Shown in pieces: positions 1 through 13,378 of a DNA stretch of 64,000 nucleotides. The position numbers were made by a program, and so were the translations under genes. Each line of letters starts with the position of its first letter. Position 1 is the first letter of the stretch. The notes beneath the pieces were generated by a model. It was not told the DNA's origin, searched no databases, and saw only the letters and a list, made by a program, of their open reading frames with translations. Location: contig NW_027490109.1 of the NCBI RefSeq assembly GCF_050948175.1, positions 744,001-808,000 of the forward strand. Direction: 5' to 3'. The stretch comes from Xylocopa sonorina. Taxonomy: Eukaryota > Arthropoda > Insecta > Hymenoptera > Apidae.

Positions 1-154
1 TCTTAAAACGCGATATCGAATCTCATTTCTATGTTTCATGGTAAGATACTATATGATTTGCGAACTGTTGTGTATTCCTCGTCTACACTTCAAATGAATG
101 TAAATGCGACACTTCCTTGCAAGGAAATAGCGTTTGCAGATGTCTACGTATCGA

Positions 155-265
155 AGCAATAGAGTTCAAATGCTTCTTAAAACGAGATATTGCATCTCAT
201 ATCTATGTTTCATGATAAGATATAATATTCATTGCGAAGTGTTATGCATTCCTCGTCTACGATTA
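155..265. repeat. B-type monomer block (example copy)
   Basis: A second monomer type recurs through the array. It is recognised by linked changes over about 100 bp: CGAAGCAATAG, TTCAAATGC, GAGATATTGC instead of GCGATATCGC, TCATATCTATG, GATAAG instead of GGTAAG, ATATTCATTGCG instead of ATATGATTTGCG, and CTACGATT instead of CTACACTT. Further copies lie near 925, 1620, 3180, 3876, 5450, 7010, 9963, 12052, 14661, 16922, 18311, 25797, 28927, 31362, 35712, 38147, 50245, 53212, 56165, 62905 and 63775. The type is absent from about 18.4-25.7 kb. The TCA at 229-231 gives a stop in the otherwise open antisense frame. Confidence 0.85.
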
Positions 266-286
266 AAATGAATGATAATGCGACAC

Positions 287-367
287 TTCCTTGCAAGGAA
301 ATAGCGTTTGCAGATGTCTACGTATCGTAGCAATAGAGTTCTAATGCTTCTTAAAACGCGATATCGC
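287..367. repeat. Dyad-symmetry cluster of the A-type monomer (example copy)
   Basis: One representative of a feature found in most monomers. Within 81 bp lie three inverted repeats: TTCCTTGCAAGGAA (287-300, a perfect 14-bp palindrome), CTACG-TAT-CGTAG (318-330, 5-bp arms) and GCGATATCGC (358-367, a perfect 10-bp palindrome). Some monomers carry TTCCTCGCTAGGAA, which weakens the first. B-type monomers lose the second and third. Short dyads of this kind could form cruciforms or bind dimeric proteins. Any function is inference. Confidence 0.85.
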
Positions 368-3086
368 ATCTCATTTCTATGTTTCATGGTAAGATATAAA
401 ATGATTTGCGAAGTGTTATGTATTCCTCGTCTACACTTCAAATGAATGTGAATGCGACACTTCCTCGCTAGGAAAGAGCGTTTGCAGATGTCTGCGTATC
501 GTAGCAGTAGAGTTCTAATGCTTCTTAAAACGCGATATCGCATCTCATTTCTATGTTTCATGGTAAGATATAATATGATTTGCGAACTGTTATGTATTCC
601 TCGTCTACACTTCAAATGAATGTAAATGCGACACTTTCTTGCAAGGAAATAGCGTTTGCAGATGTCTACGTATCGAAGCAATAGAGTACTTATGATTCTT
701 AAAACGCGATATCGCATCTCATTTCCATGTTTCATGGTAAGATATAATATGATTTGCGAACTGTTATGTATTCCTCGTCTACACTTCAAATGAATGTAAA
801 TGCGACACTTCCTTGCAAGGAAAGAGCGTTTGCAGATGTCTACGTATCGAAGCAATAGAGTTCAAATGCTTCTTAAAACGAGATATTGCATCTCATATCT
901 ATGTTTCATGATAAGATATAATATTCATTGCGAAGTGTTATGCATTCCTCGTCTACGATTAAAATGAATGAAAATGCGACACTTCCTTGCAAGGAAATAG
1001 CGTTTGCAGATGTCTACGTAACGTAGCAATAGAGTTCTAATGCTTCTTAAAACGCGATATCGCATCTCATTTCTATGTTTCATGGTAAGATATAATATGA
1101 TTTGCGAAGTGTTATGTATTCCTCGTCTACACTTCAAATGAATGTGAATGCGACACTTCCTCGCTAGGAAAGAGCGTTTGCAGATGTCTGCGTATCGTAG
1201 CAGTAGAGTTCTAATGCTTCTTAAAACGCGATATCGCATCTCATTTCTATGTTTCATGGTAAGATATAATATGATATGCGAACTGTTATGTATTCCTCGT
1301 CTACACTTCAAATGAATGTAAATGCGACACTTTCTTGCAAGGAAATAGCGTTTGCAGATGTCTACGTATCGAAGCAATAGGGTTCTTATGATTCTAAGAC
1401 GCGATATCGCATCTCATTTCCATGTTTCATGGTAAGATATAATATGATTTGCGAACTGTTATGTATTCCTCGTCTACACTTCAAATGAATGTAAATGCGA
1501 CACTTCCTTGCAAGGAATTAGTGTTTCCAGATGTCTACGTATCGGAGCAATAAAGTTCAAGTGCTTCTTAAAACGAGATATGGCATCTCATATCTATGTT
1601 TCATGATAAGATATAATATTCATTGCGAAGTGTTATGTATTCCTCGTCTACACTTCAAATGAATGTAAATGCGACACTTCTTTGCAAGGAAATAGCGTTT
1701 GCAGATGTCTACGTATTGTTGCAATAGAGTTCTTATGATTCTTAAAACGCGATATCGCATCTCATTTCTATGTTTCATGGTAAGGTATAATATGATTTGC
1801 GGAGTGTTATGTATTCCTCGTCTACACTACAAATGAATGTAAATGCGACACTTCCTTGCAAGGAAATAGCGTTTGCAGATGTCTACGTATCGTAGCAATA
1901 GTGTTCTTATGATTCTTAAAACGCGATATCGCATCTCATTTCTATGTTTCATGGTAAGATATAATATGATTTGCGAAGTGTTATGTATTCCTCGTCTACA
2001 CATCAAATGAATGTAAATGCGACACTTCCTTGCAAGGAAATAGCGTTTGCAGATGTCTACGTATCGTAGAAATAGTGTTCTTATGATTCTTAAAACGCGA
2101 TATCGCATCTCATTTCTATGTATCATGGTAAGGTATAATATGATTTGCGAAGTGTTATGTATCCGTCGTCTACACTTCAAATGAATGTAAATGCGACACT
2201 TCTTTGCAAGGAAATAGCGTTTGCAGATGTCTACGTATTGTTGCAATAGAGTTCTTATGATTCTTAAAACGCGATATCGCATCTCATTTCTATGTTTCAT
2301 GGTAAGGTATAATATGATTTGCGGAGTGTTATGTATTCCTCGTCTACACTTCAAATGAATGTAAATGCGACACTTCCTTGCAAGGAAATAGCGTTTGCAG
2401 ATGTCTACGTATCGTAGCAATAGTGTTCTTATGATTCTTAAAACGCGATATCGCATCACATTTCTATGTTTCTTGGTAAGATATAATATGATTTGCGTAG
2501 TGTTATGTATTCCTCGTCTACACTTCAAATGAATGTGAATGCGACACTTCCTCGCTAGGAAATAGCGTTTGCAGATATCTACGTATCGTAGCAGTTGAGT
2601 TCTAATGCTTCTTAAAACGCGATATCGCATCTCATTTCTATTTTTCATGGTAAGATATAATATGATTTGCGAAGTGTTATGTATTCCTCGTCTACACATC
2701 AAATGAATGTAAATGCGACACTTCCTTGCAAGGAAATAGCGTTTGCAGATGTCTACGTATCGTAGCAATAGAGTCCTTATGATTCTTAAAACGCGATATC
2801 GCATCTCATTTCTATGTTTCATGGTAAGGTATAATATGATTTGCGAAGTGTTATGTATCCGTCGTCTACACTTCAAATGAATGTAAATGCGACACTTTCT
2901 TGCAAGGAAATAGCGTTTGCAGATGTCTACGTATCGTAGCAATGGATTTCTGATGCTTCTTAAAACGCGATATCGCTTGTCATCTCTATGTTTCATGGTA
3001 AGATATAATATGATTTGCGGAGTGTTATGTATTCCTCGTTTACACTTCAAATGAATGTAAATGCGACACTTCCTAGCAAGGAAATA

Positions 3087-6000
3087 GCGTTTGCAGATGT
3101 CTACGTATCGAAGCAATAGAGTTCAAATGCTTCTTAAAACGAGATATTGCATCTCATATCTATGTTTCATGATAAGATATAATATTCATTGCGAAGTGTT
3201 ATGCATTCCTCGTCTACGATTAAAATGAATGATAATGCGACACTTCCTTGCAAGGAAATAGCGTTTGCAGATGTCTACGTATCGTAGCAATAGAGTTCTA
3301 ATGCTTCTTAAAACGCGATATCGCATCTCATTTCTATGTTTCATGGTAAGATATAAAATGATTTGCGAAGTGTTATGTATTCCTCGTCTACACTTCAAAT
3401 GAATGTGAATGCGACACTTCCTCGCTAGGAAAGAGCGTTTGCAGATGTCTGCGTATCGTAGCAGTAGAGTTCTAATGCTTCTTAAAACGCGATATCGCAT
3501 CTCATTTCTATGTTTCATGGTAAGATATAATATGATTTGCGAACTGTTATGTATTCCTCGTCTACACTTCAAATGAATGTAAATGCGACACTTTCTTGCA
3601 AGGAAATAGCGTTTGCAGATGTCTACGTATCGAAGCAATAGAGTACTTATGATTCTTAAAACGCGATATCGCATCTCATTTCCATGTTTCATGGTAAGAT
3701 ATAATATGATTTGCGAACTGTTATGTATTCCTCGTCTACACTTCAAATGAATGTAAATGCGACACTTCCTTGCAAGGAAATAGCGTTTGCAGATGTCTAC
3801 GTATCGAAGCAATAGAGTTCAAATGCTTCTTAAAACGAGATATTGCATCTCATATCTATGTTTCATGATAAGATATAATATTCATTGCGAAGTGTTATGC
3901 ATTCCTCGTCTACGATTAAAATGAATGAAAATGCGACACTTCCTTGCAAGGAAATAGCGTTTGCAGATGTCTACGTAACGTAGCAATAGAGTTCTAATGC
4001 TTCTTAAAACGCGATATCGCATCTCATTTCTATGTTTCATGGTAAGATATAATATGATCTGCGAAGTGTTATGTATTCCTCGTCTACACTTCAAATGAAT
4101 GTGAATGCGACACTTCCTCGCTAGGAAAGAGCGTTTGCAGATGTCTGCGTATCGTAGCAGTAGAGTTCTAATGCTTCTTAAAACGCGATATCGCATCTCA
4201 TTTCTATGTTTCATGGTAAGATATAATATGATTTGCGAACTGTTATGTATTCCTCGTCTACACTTCAAATGAATGTAAATGCGACACTTTCTTGCAAGGA
4301 AATAGCGTTTGCAGATGTCTACGTATCGAAGCAATAGAGTTCTTATGATTCTAAGACGCGATATCGCATCTCATTTCCATGTTTCATGGTAAGATATAAT
4401 ATGATTTGCGAACTGTTATGTATTCCTCGTCTACACTTCAAATGAATGTAAATGCGACACTTCCTTGCAAGGAATTAGTGTTTCCAGATGTCTACGTATC
4501 GGAGCAATAAAGTTCAAGTGCTTCTTAAAACGAGATATTGCATCTCATATCTATGTTTCATGATAAGATATAATATTCATTGCGAAGTGTTATGTATTCC
4601 TCGTCTACACTTCAAATGAATGTAAATGCGACACTTCCTTGCAAGGAAATAGCGTTTGCAGATGTCTACGTATCGAAGCAATAGAGTTCAAATGCTTCTT
4701 AAAACGAGATATTGCATCTCATTTCTATGTTTCATGGTAAGATATAATATGATTTGCGGAGTGTATGTATTCCTCGTCTACACTTCAAATGAATGTAAAT
4801 GCGACACTTCCTTGCAAGGAAATAGCGTTTGCAGATGTCTACGTATCGTAGCAATGGATTTCTGATGCTTCTTAAAGCGCGATATCGCATCTTACTTCTA
4901 TGTTTCATGGTAAGATATAATATGATTTGCGAAGTGTCATGTATTCCTCGTCCACACTTCAAATGAGTGTAAATGCGACACATCCTTGCAAGGAAATAGC
5001 GTTTGCAGATGTCTACGTATCGTTGCAATAGAGTTCTTATGATTCTTAAAACGCGATATCGTATCTCATTTCTATGTTTCATGGTAAGATATAATATGAT
5101 TTGCGGAGTGTTATGTATTCCTCGTCTACACTTCAAATGAATGTAAATGCGACACTTCCTTGCAAGGAAATAGCATTTGCAGATGTCTACGTATCGTAGC
5201 AATAGTGTTCTTATGATTCTTAAAACGCGATATCGCATCTCATTTCTATGTTTCATGGTATGATATAATATGATTTGCGAAGTGTTATGTATTCCTCGTC
5301 TACACATCAAATGAATGTAAATGCGACACTTCCTTGCAAGGAAATAGCGTTTGCAGATGTCTACGTATCGATGCAATAGAGTTCAAATGATTCTTAAAAC
5401 GAGATATTGCATTTCATATCTATGTTTCATGATAAGATATAATATTCATTGCGAAGTGTTATGCATTCCTCGTCTACGATTAAAATGAATGAAAATGCGA
5501 CACTTCCTTGCAAGGAAATAGCGTTTGCAGATGTCTACGTATCGAAGCAATAGAGTTCAAATGCTTCTTAAAACGAGATATTGCATCTTATATCTGTGTT
5601 TCATGATAAGATATAATATTCATTGCGAAGTGTTATGCATTCCTCGTCTACGATTCAAATGAATGAAAATGCGACACTTCCTTGCAAGGAAATAGCGTTT
5701 GCAGATGTCTACGTATCGTAGCAATAGAGTTCTAATGCTTCTTAAAACGCGATATCGCATCTCATTTCTATGTTTCATGGTAAGATAGAATATGATTTGC
5801 GAAGTGTTATGTATTCCTCGTCTACACATCAAATGAATGTAAATGCGACACTTCCTTGCAAGGAAATAGCGTTTGCAGATGTCTACGTATCGTAGCAATA
5901 GAGTTCTTATGATTCTTAAAACGCGATATCGCATCTCATTTCTATGTTTCATGGTAAGGTATAATATGATATGCGAAGTGTTATGTATCCGTCGTCTACA

Positions 6001-9000
6001 CTTCAAATGAATGTAAATGCGACACTTTCTTGCAAGGAAATAGCGTTTGCAGATGTCTACGTATCGTAGCATTGGATTTCTGATGCTTCTTAAAACGCGA
6101 TATCGCATCTCATTTCTATGTTTCATGGTAAGATATAATATGAATTGCGAAGTGTTATGTATTCCTCGTCTACACTTCAAATGAATGTAAATGCGACACT
6201 TCTTTGCAAGGAAATAGCGTTTGCAGATGTCTACGTATTGTTGCAATAGAGTTCTTATGATTCTTAAAACGCGATATCGCATCTCATTTCTATGTTTCAT
6301 GGTAAGGTATAATATGATTTGCGGAGTGTTATGTATTCCTCGTCTACACTACAAATGAATGTAAATGCGACACTTCCTTGCAAGGAAATAGCGTTTGCAG
6401 ATGTCTACGTATCGTAGCAATAGTGTTCTTATGATTCTTAAAACGCGATATCGCATCTCATTTCTATGTTTCATGGTAAGATATAATATGATTTGCGAAG
6501 TGTTATGTATTCCTCGTCTACACATCAAATGAATGTAAATGCGACACTTCCTTGCAAGGAAATAGCGTTTGCAGATGTCTACGTATTGTAGAAATAGTGT
6601 TCTTATGATTCTTAAAACGCGATATCGCATCTCATTTCTATGTATCATGGTAAGGTATAATATGATTTGCGAAGTGTTATGTATCCGTCGTCTACACTTC
6701 AAATGAATGTAAATGCGACACTTTCTCGCAAGGAACTAGCGTTTGCAGATGTCTACGTATCTTAGCAATAGAGTTCTTATGATTCTTAAAACGCGATATC
6801 GCATCACACTTCTATGTTTCATGGTAAGATATAATATGATTTGCGGAGTGTTATGTATTCCTCGTCTACACTTCAAATGAATGTGAATGCGACACTTCCT
6901 TGCAAGGAAATAGCGTTTGCAGATGTCTACGTATCGAAGCAATAGAGTTCAAATGCTTCTTAAAACGAGATATTGCATCTTATATCTATGTTTCATGATA
7001 AGATATAATATTCATTGCGAAGTGTTATGCATTCCTCGTCTACGATTCAAATGAATGAAAATGCGACACTTCCTTGCAAGGAAATAGCGTTTGCAGATGT
7101 CTACGTATCGTAGCAATAGAGTTCTAATGCTTCTTAAAACGCGATATCGCATCTCATTTCTATGTTTCATGGTAAGATAGAATATGATTTGCGAAGTGTT
7201 ATGTATTCCTCGTCTACACATCAAATGAATGTAAATGCGACACTTCCTTGCAAGGAAATAGCGTTTGCAGATGTCTACGTATCGTAGCAATAGAGTTCTT
7301 ATGATTCTTAGAACGCGATATCGCATCTCATTCCTATGTTTCATGGTAAGGTATAATATGATATGCGAAGTGTTATGTATCCGTCGTCTACACTTCAAAT
7401 GAATGTAAATGCGACACTTTCTTGCAAGGAAATAGCGTTTGCAGATGTCTACGTATCGTAGCATTGGATTTCTGATGCTTCTTAAAACGCGATATCGCAT
7501 CTCATTTCTATGTTTCATGGTAAGATATAATATGAATTGCGAAGTGTTATGTATTCCTCGTCTACACTTCAAATGAATGTAAATGCGACACTTCTTTGCA
7601 AGGAAATAGCGTTTGCAGATGTCTACGTATTGTTGCAATAGAGTTCTTATGATTCTTAAAACGCGATATCGCATCTCATTTCTATGTTTCATGGTAAGGT
7701 ATAATATGATTTGCGGAGTGTTATGTATTCCTCGTCTACACTTCAAATGAATGTAAATGCGACACTTCCTTGCAAGGAAATAGCGTTTGCAGATGTCTAC
7801 GTATCGTACCAATAGTGTTCTTATGATTCTTAAAACGCGATATCGCATCACATTTCTATGTTTCTTGGTAAGATATAATATGATTTGCGTAGTGTTATGT
7901 ATTCCTCGTCTACACTTCAAATGAATGTGAATGCGACACTTCCTCGCTAGGAAATAGCGTTTGCAGATATCTACGTATCGTAGCAGTTGAGTTCTAATGC
8001 TTCTTAAAACGCGATATCGCATCTCATTTCTATTTTTCATGGTAAGATATAATATGATTTGCGAAGTGTTATGTATTCCTCGTCTACACATCAAATGAAT
8101 GTAAATGCGACACTTCCTTGCAAGGAAATAGCGTTTGCAGATGTCTACGTATCGTAGCAATAGAGTCCTTATGATTCTTAAAACGCGATATCGCATCTCA
8201 TTTCTATGTTTCATGGTAAGGTATAATATGATTTGCGAAGTGTTATGTATCCGTCGTCTACACTTCAAATGAATGTAAATGCGACACTTTCTTGCAAGGA
8301 AATAGCGTTTGCAGATGTCTACGTATCGTAGCAATGGATTTCTGATGCTTCTTAAAACGCGATATCGCTTGTCATCTCTATGTTTCATGGTAAGATATAA
8401 TATGATTTGCGGAGTGTTATGTATTCCTCGTTTACACTTCAAATGAATGTAAATGCGACACTTCCTAGCAAGGAAATAGCGTTTGCAGATGTCTACGTAT
8501 CGAAGCAATAGAGTTCAAATGCTTCTTAAAACGAGATATTGCATCTCATATCTATGTTTCATGATAAGATATAATATTCATTGCGAAGTGTTATGCATTC
8601 CTCGTCTACGATTCAAATGAATGTAAATGCGACACTTCCTTGCAAGGAAATAGCGTTTGCAGATGTCTACGTATCGAAGCAATAGAGTTCTTATGATTCT
8701 TAAAACGCGATATCGCATCTCATTTCCATGTTTCATGGTAAGATATAATATGATTTGCGAACTGTTATGTATTCCTCGTCTACACTTCAAATGAATGTAA
8801 ATGCGACACTTCCTTGCAAGGAAATAGCGTTTGCAGATGTCTACGTATCGAAGCAATAGAGTTCAAATGCTTCTTAAAACGAGATATTGCATCTCATATC
8901 TATGTTTCATGATAAGATATAATATTCATTGCGAAGTGTTATGCATTCCTCGTCCACGATTCAAATGAATGAAAATGCGACACCTCCTTGCAAGGAAATA

Positions 9001-12000
9001 GCGTTTGCAGATGTCTACGTATCGTAGCAATAGAGTTCTAATGCTTCTTAAAACGCGATACCGAATCTCATTTCTATGTTTCATGGTAAGATACTATATG
9101 ATTTGCGAACTGTTGTGTATTCCTCGTCTACACTTCAAATGAATGTAAATGCGACACTTCCTTGCAAGGAAATAGCGTTTGCAGATGTCTACGTATCGAA
9201 GCAATAGAGTTCAAATGCTTCTTAAAACGAGATATTGCATCTCATATCTATGTTTCATGATAAGATATAATATTCATTGCGAAGTGTTATGCATTCCTCG
9301 TCTACGATTAAAATGAATGATAATGCGACACTTCCTTGCAAGGAAATAGCGTTTGCAGATGTCTACGTATCGTAGCAATAGAGTTCTAATGCTTCTTAAA
9401 ACGCGATATCGCTCTCATTTCTATGTTTCATGGTAAGATATAAAATGATTTGCGAAGTGTTATGTATTCCTCGTCTACACTTCAAATGAATGTGAATGCG
9501 ACACTTCCTCGCTAGGAAAGAGCGTTTGCAGATGTCTGCGTATCGTAGCAGTAGAGTTCTAATGCTTCTTAAAACGCGATATCGCATCTCATTTCTATGT
9601 TTCATGGTAAGATATAATATGATTTGCGAACTGTTATGTATTCCTCGTCTACACTTCAAATGAATGTAAATGCGACACTTTCTTGCAAGGAAATAGCGTT
9701 TGCAGATGTCTACGTATCGAAGCAATAGAGTACTTATGATTCTTAAAACGCGATATCGCATCTCATTTCCATGTTTCATGGTAAGATATAATATGATTTG
9801 CGAACTGTTATGTATTCCTCGTCTACACTTCAAATGAATGTAAATGCGACACTTCCTTGCAAGGAAATAGCGTTTGCAGATGTCTACGTATCGAAGCAAT
9901 AGAGTTCAAATGCTTCTTAAAACGAGATATTGCATCTCATATCTATGTTTCATGATAAGATATAATATTCATTGCGAAGTGTTATGCATTCCTCGTCTAC
10001 GATTAAAATGAATGAAAATGCGACACTTCCTTGCAAGGAAATAGCGTTTGCAGATGTCTACGTAACGTAGCAATAGAGTTCTAATGCTTCTTAAAACGCG
10101 ATATCGCATCTCATTTCTATGTTTCATGGTAAGATATAATATGATTTGCGAAGTGTTATGTATTCCTCGTCTACACTTCAAATGAATGTGAATGCGACAC
10201 TTCCTCGCTAGGAAAGAGCGTTTGCAGATGTCTGCGTATCGTAGCAGTAGAGTTCTAATGCTTCTTAAAACGCGATATCGCATCTCATTTCTATGTTTCA
10301 TGGTAAGATATAATATGATTTGCGAACTGTTATGTATTCCTCGTCTACACTTCAAATGAATGTAAATGCGACACTTTCTTGCAAGGAAATAGCGTTTGCA
10401 GATGTCTACGTATCGAAGCAATAGAGTTCTTATGATTCTAAGACGCGATATCGCATCTCATTTCCATGTTTCATGGTAAGATATAATATGATTTGCGAAC
10501 TGTTATGTATTCCTCGTCTACACTTCAAATGAATGTAAATGCGACACTTCCTTGCAAGGAATTAGTGTTTCCAGATGTCTACGTATCGGAGCAATAAAGT
10601 TCAAGTGCTTCTTAAAACGAGATATTGCATCTCATATCTATGTTTCATGATAAGATATAATATTCATTGCGAAGTGTTATGTATTCCTCGTCTACACTTC
10701 AAATGAATGTAAATGCGACACTTCCTTGCAAGGAAATAGCGTTTGCAGATGTCTACGTATCGAAGCAATAGAGTTCAAATGCTTCTTAAAACGAGATATT
10801 GCATCTCATTTCTATGTTTCATGGTAAGATATAATATGATTTGCGGAGTGTTATGTATTCCTCGTCTACACTTCAAATGAATGTAAATGCGACACTTCCT
10901 TGCAAGGAAATAGCGTTTGCAGATGTCTACGTATCGTAGCAATGGATTTCTGATGCTTCTTAAAGCGCGATATCGCATCTTACTTCTATGTTTCATGGTA
11001 AGATATAATATGATTTGCGAAGTGTTATGTATTCCTCGTCCACACTTCAAATGAGTGTAAATGCGACACTTCCTTGCAAGGAAATAGCGTTTGCAGATGT
11101 CTACGTATCGTTGCAATAGAGTTCTTATGATTCTTAAAACGCGATATCGTATCTCATTTCTATGTTTCATGGTAAGATATAATATGATTTGCGGAGTGTT
11201 ATGTATTCCTCGTCTACACTTCAAATGAATGTAAATGCGACACTTCCTTGCAAGGAAATAGCATTTGCAGATGTCTACGTATCGTAGCAATAGTGTTCTT
11301 ATGATTCTTAAAACGCGATATCGCATCTCATTTCTATGTTTCATGGTATGATATAATATGATTTGCGAAGTGTTATGTATTCCTCGTCTACACATCAAAT
11401 GAATGTAAATGCGACACTTCCTTGCAAGGAAATAGCGTTTGCAGATGTCTACGTATCGATGCAATAGAGTTCAAATGATTCTTAAAACGAGATATTGCAT
11501 TTCATATCTATGTTTCATGATAAGATATAATATTCATTGCGAAGTGTTATGCATTCCTCGTCTACGATTAAAATGAATGAAAATGCGACACTTCCTTGCA
11601 AGGAAATAGCGTTTTCAGATGTCTACGTATCGTAGCAATAGAGTTCTAATGCTTCTTAAAACGCGATATCGCATCTCATTTCTATGTTTCATGGTAAGAT
11701 ATAATATGATTTGCGAAGTGTTATGTATTCCTCGTCTACACTACAAATGAATGTGAATGCGACACTTCCTCGCTAGGAAATAGCGTTAGCAGATGTCTGC
11801 GTATCGTAGCAGTAGAGTTGTAATGCTTCTTAAAACGCGATATCGCATCTCATTTCTATGTTTCATGGTACGATATAATATGATTTGCGAACTGTTATGT
11901 ATTCCTCGTCTACACTTCAAATGAATGTAAATGCGACACTTCCTTGCAAGGAAATAGCGTTTGCAGATGTCTACGTATCGAAGCAATAGAGTTCAAATGC

Positions 12001-13378
12001 TTCTTAAAACGAGATATTGCATCTTATATCTATGTTTCATGATAAGATATAATATTCATTGCGAAGTGTTATGCATTCCTCGTCTACGATTCAAATGAAT
12101 GAAAATGCGACACTTCCTTGCAAGGAAATAGCGTTTGCAGATGTCTACGTATCGTAGCAATAGAGTTCTAATGCTTCTTAAAACGCGATATCGCATCTCA
12201 TTTCTATGTTTCATGGTAAGATAGAATATGATTTGCGAAGTGTTATGTATTCCTCGTCTACACATCAAATGAATGTAAATGCGACACTTCCTTGCAAGGA
12301 AATAGCGTTTGCAGATGTCTACGTATCGTAGCAATAGAGTTCTTATGATTCTTAAAACGCGATATCGCATCTCATTTCTATGTTTCATGGTAAGGTATAA
12401 TATGATATGCGAAGTGTTATGTATCCGTCGTCTACACTTCAAATGAATGTAAATGCGACACTTTCTTGCAAGGAAATAGCGTTTGCAGATGTCTACGTAT
12501 CGTAGCATTGGATTTCTGATGCTTCTTAAAACGCGATATCGCATCTCATTTCTATGTTTCATGGTAAGATATAATATGAATTGCGAAGTGTTATGTATTC
12601 CTCGTCTACACTTCAAATGAATGTAAATGCGACACTTCTTTGCAAGGAAATAGCGTTTGCAGATGTCTACGTATTGTTGCAATAGAGTTCTTATGATTCT
12701 TAAAACGCGATATCGCATCTCATTTCTATGTTTCATGTTAAGGTATAATATGATTTGCGGAGTGTTATGTATTCCTCGTCTACACTACAAATGAATGTAA
12801 ATGCGACACTTCCTTGCAAGGAAATAGCGTTTGCAGATGTCTACGTATCGTAGCAATAGTGTTCTTATGATTCTTAAAACGCGATATCGCATCTCATTTC
12901 TATGTTTCATGGTAAGATATAATATGATTTGCGAAGTGTTATGTATTCCTCGTCTACACATCAAATGAATGTAAATGCGACACTTCCTTGCAAGGAAATA
13001 GCGTTTGCAGATGTCTACGTATCGTAGAAATAGTGTTCTTATGATTCTTAAAACGCGATATCGCATCTCATTTCTATGTATCATGGTAAGGTATAATATG
13101 ATTTGCGAAGTGTTATGTATCCGTCGTCTACACTTCAAATGAATGTAAATGCGACACTTTCTCGCAAGGAACTAGCGTTTGCAGATGTCTACGTATCTTA
13201 GCAATAGAGTTCTTATGATTCTTAAAACGCGATATCGCATCACACTTCTATGTTTCATGGTAAGATATAATATGATTTGCGGAGTGTTATGTATTCCTCG
13301 TCTACACTTCAAATGAATGTGAATGCGACACTTCCTTGCAAGGAAATAGCGTTTGCAGATGTCTACGTATCGAAGCAA
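3087..13378. repeat. Segmental duplication of about 3.9 kb within the array
   Basis: About 3087-6942 and 9174-13378 are two copies of the same monomer succession, offset by 6,087-6,088 bp in the first half and 6,436 bp in the second. The change in offset is a two-monomer (348-bp) insertion at about 11.58-11.96 kb in the second copy. Between them, 7012-8508 is a mosaic: its right part matches about 2.3-3.1 kb (offset 5,392) and its left part matches 5.6-6.3 kb (offset 1,392, eight monomers). Confidence 0.7.

Larger units (their letters stand above)
130..4636. repeat. Higher-order repeat, 2,957-bp spacing (17-mer less 1 bp)
   Basis: Positions about 130-1680 reappear nearly unchanged at about 3087-4636, including private variants such as the GGAATTAGTG / TTTCCAGATG pair (1515 and 4472). 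The spacing of 2,957 bp is 17 monomers minus one base. A third copy begins at 9046, where the variant opening the window (ATACTATATG with GTTGTGTATTCC) recurs. Confidence 0.8.
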
